Shown here: positions 62,740 to 64,000 of the stretch, in pieces
Layout of the letters: every line of letters begins with the position of its first letter
How positions within the stretch are numbered: the first letter of the stretch is position 1
From: Bryopsis sp. KO-2023
Taxonomy: Eukaryota; Chlorophyta; Ulvophyceae; Bryopsidales; Bryopsidaceae
DNA: 64,000 bases
Assembly: GCA_030272585.1 (NCBI GenBank)
Contig: BSYQ01000002.1
Span: forward strand, 8,308,001 to 8,372,000
Direction of reading: 5' to 3'
Position numbers and translations under genes: made by a program
The notes under the pieces: model-generated
Told to the model about the DNA's origin: nothing
Seen by the model: the letters and a program-made list of their open reading frames with translations, nothing else
Databases searched by the model: none

Positions 62740-63450
62740 GTCGTACCCTCGGACCAGCGTGAAATGGCTTGAACTAGGGGCAGATCTTTTCGAAACTGGG
62801 TGTGTATGTTTTTTAAACAAGAATAGATAAGGTCTGAAATAGACAAGGAAGCTCTAGAGTAAGAAAAAATGCTCAAATACTTTGTCCTCGTCTGAAAAAA
62901 GGATCTTTCTTACTGATACCATTAGGGTTTTCCCCATTTCAGTGGAGTTTTCTTATCTCTCTTTGTAGTGAACAGAATTTGTTTTGGGAAATATATTTTT
63001 AAACAGAACCCTCCTACTTTTTTTTGTGATTTTCAGGTTTGTTCTCTTTCTTTTGAGGTACAGTCTCAATGTTCTCAATAGACCTTCACCCGGGGTGGTG
63101 GTTTGCCTAGATTCTTCAATACATAGGGCGGTTAGGGGGGGATTGTGTGTGTTTTGGGGGGGAAGATGAATCTGTTTTATCAGAAATCTGTTGGCTGGGT
63201 TCTGTTGGTTCCATTTCTTTTATTTGCTGTTTTTTTGGGGGTTCCTTAAGAAGTCCTCCCGAGAATGGATTTCAGGTTCTGGTGTTTGATAGGCAATTTT
63301 TAGATAGAAGTGCATTTTTACTCTCACTCCCTTAAGAGTCCCCTTAAAGAGACTCTGACTGTTTTTTTATTTTGAATCAGCTGCAAGGTTTGGGGGAGGG
63401 AAAAAGAGTGAGAAACTAATGGGTCACTCAGAGTGAGGAGAAAACCTCGG
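62740..63450 (+). repeat. Dispersed repeat R1, units B, C and D
   Basis: Unit B at 62740-62930 (matches 52230), unit C at about 63000-63310 (matches 56700) and unit D at about 63370-63450 (matches 1715 and 56957). This is the longest continuous run of the repeat and gives the order B-C-D. Confidence 0.6.
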
Positions 63451-63747
63451 CCAGAAGGGACGGAGGTGACCAAGAAAAATTATCTCGACCCTCCACGGTT
63501 TTTCCACGACGATTTGTATCAAAAGCTGGGGCTATTGTTCTTCGAACAGTCAAGAGCGACTCTCAGCGTGAAGCCCTCGTGTAGACCCTGCCACTAGATT
63601 TCCAGAGACACCACCCCATTGCGTTCGAACAGAAAAGCTGGATCTCAAAAACCCCCAGGGAAGGAAGAGACTCCCTGCATTGATTTTTCCTCTTGAAAGT
63701 GAGCTCAGGGGCTCTGTTTTTGCGATAGCCAGCGGGTTTGCAGAGAT

Positions 63748-64000
63748 GAGCGATAACGTGGGGGTTGAATGGGAGCTCCCGAGGGACGTCCTCGGTCGAA
63801 TCTTCGAGTGGTTTTGGCCGAAGACTCTAGCCAAGTGCTCCTGTGTAGCCAAGGCTTGGAACGATGTTACGTGTCACTTTTATAGGCTTGATTAGGGACG
63901 TTATGGGGACACGTGGTTGGCTTCTGGGTAGCTCTAGGGCGCCAGTAGGAGTTCCAACACGTGTAGAAAGAGTTCACAGTGTGTCAGTTTCCTTCTAGGT
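63748..64000 (+). CDS. F-box gene, 5' part (runs to the window edge)
   Basis: ATG at 63748 reads MSDNVGVEWELPRDVLGRIF and KTLAKCSCVAKAWNDVT, clearly related to the start of the F-box/WD40 gene at 7572-8624 (MSDSVPVEWDLPKD). The frame then meets a TAG near 63891 unless an intron begins around 63865. Either the WD40 part continues outside the window or this is a truncated copy. Confidence 0.6.

Overview
The window is nuclear DNA of a TE-rich eukaryote. Genes have short spliced introns with GT..AG borders and T-rich acceptors, and there are chromodomain Ty3/Gypsy retrotransposons, hAT DNA transposons and F-box/WD40 genes. A bestrophin with a Ser/Arg-rich, transit-peptide-like N-terminus makes a photosynthetic host (alga or plant lineage) likely. 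I cannot name the species from sequence alone.

Layout. 0-7.3 kb (+): an unrecognised partial gene, a seven-exon bestrophin-type anion channel (2834-4736) and a five-exon gene for an unrecognised 188-aa membrane protein (5304-7256). The second intron of that last gene holds a 464-bp non-autonomous hAT element. 7.57-8.62 kb (-): single-exon F-box/WD40 gene. 8.6-13.5 kb: little recognisable coding sequence, with one decayed gene copy near 11 kb. 14.2-18.9 kb (+): thirteen-exon coiled-coil/ankyrin gene with an internal tandem exon duplication and a one-base deficit in one ankyrin exon. 20.5-21.0 kb: dispersed repeat with a tRNA-Ser-like module.

21.5-47.95 kb is a nested mobile-element stack that can be read almost base by base. 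The outermost layer is an element built of TGCGGGG/CCCCGCA words. It was split by a hAT transposon (22043-47760; 12-bp TIR CATACTAGGGAT, 8-bp TSD GTCCTGAT). The hAT element carries two convergent genes: an unknown accessory protein on + and a BED-finger transposase on -. The transposase gene was split by Ty3/Gypsy element A (27036-46167, +), and the leader of A received Ty3/Gypsy element B (27471-37558, -). A further small hAT-like element (46563-47035) sits near the 5' end of the transposase gene. Both retroelements have LTR pairs with no difference I could see, so the upper layers look young. Both also encode a third protein after pol, made of a coiled coil followed by a RING-like Cys/His cluster.

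48-57 kb: fragmentary minus-strand exons of unrecognised genes, tandem repeats, tRNA-like repeats and copies of a mosaic dispersed repeat. 57.7-64 kb: small unrecognised ORFs, a WD40 relic, a five-exon F-box/WD40 gene (-) and the start of another F-box gene at the right edge (+), which together form a local F-box/WD40 family.
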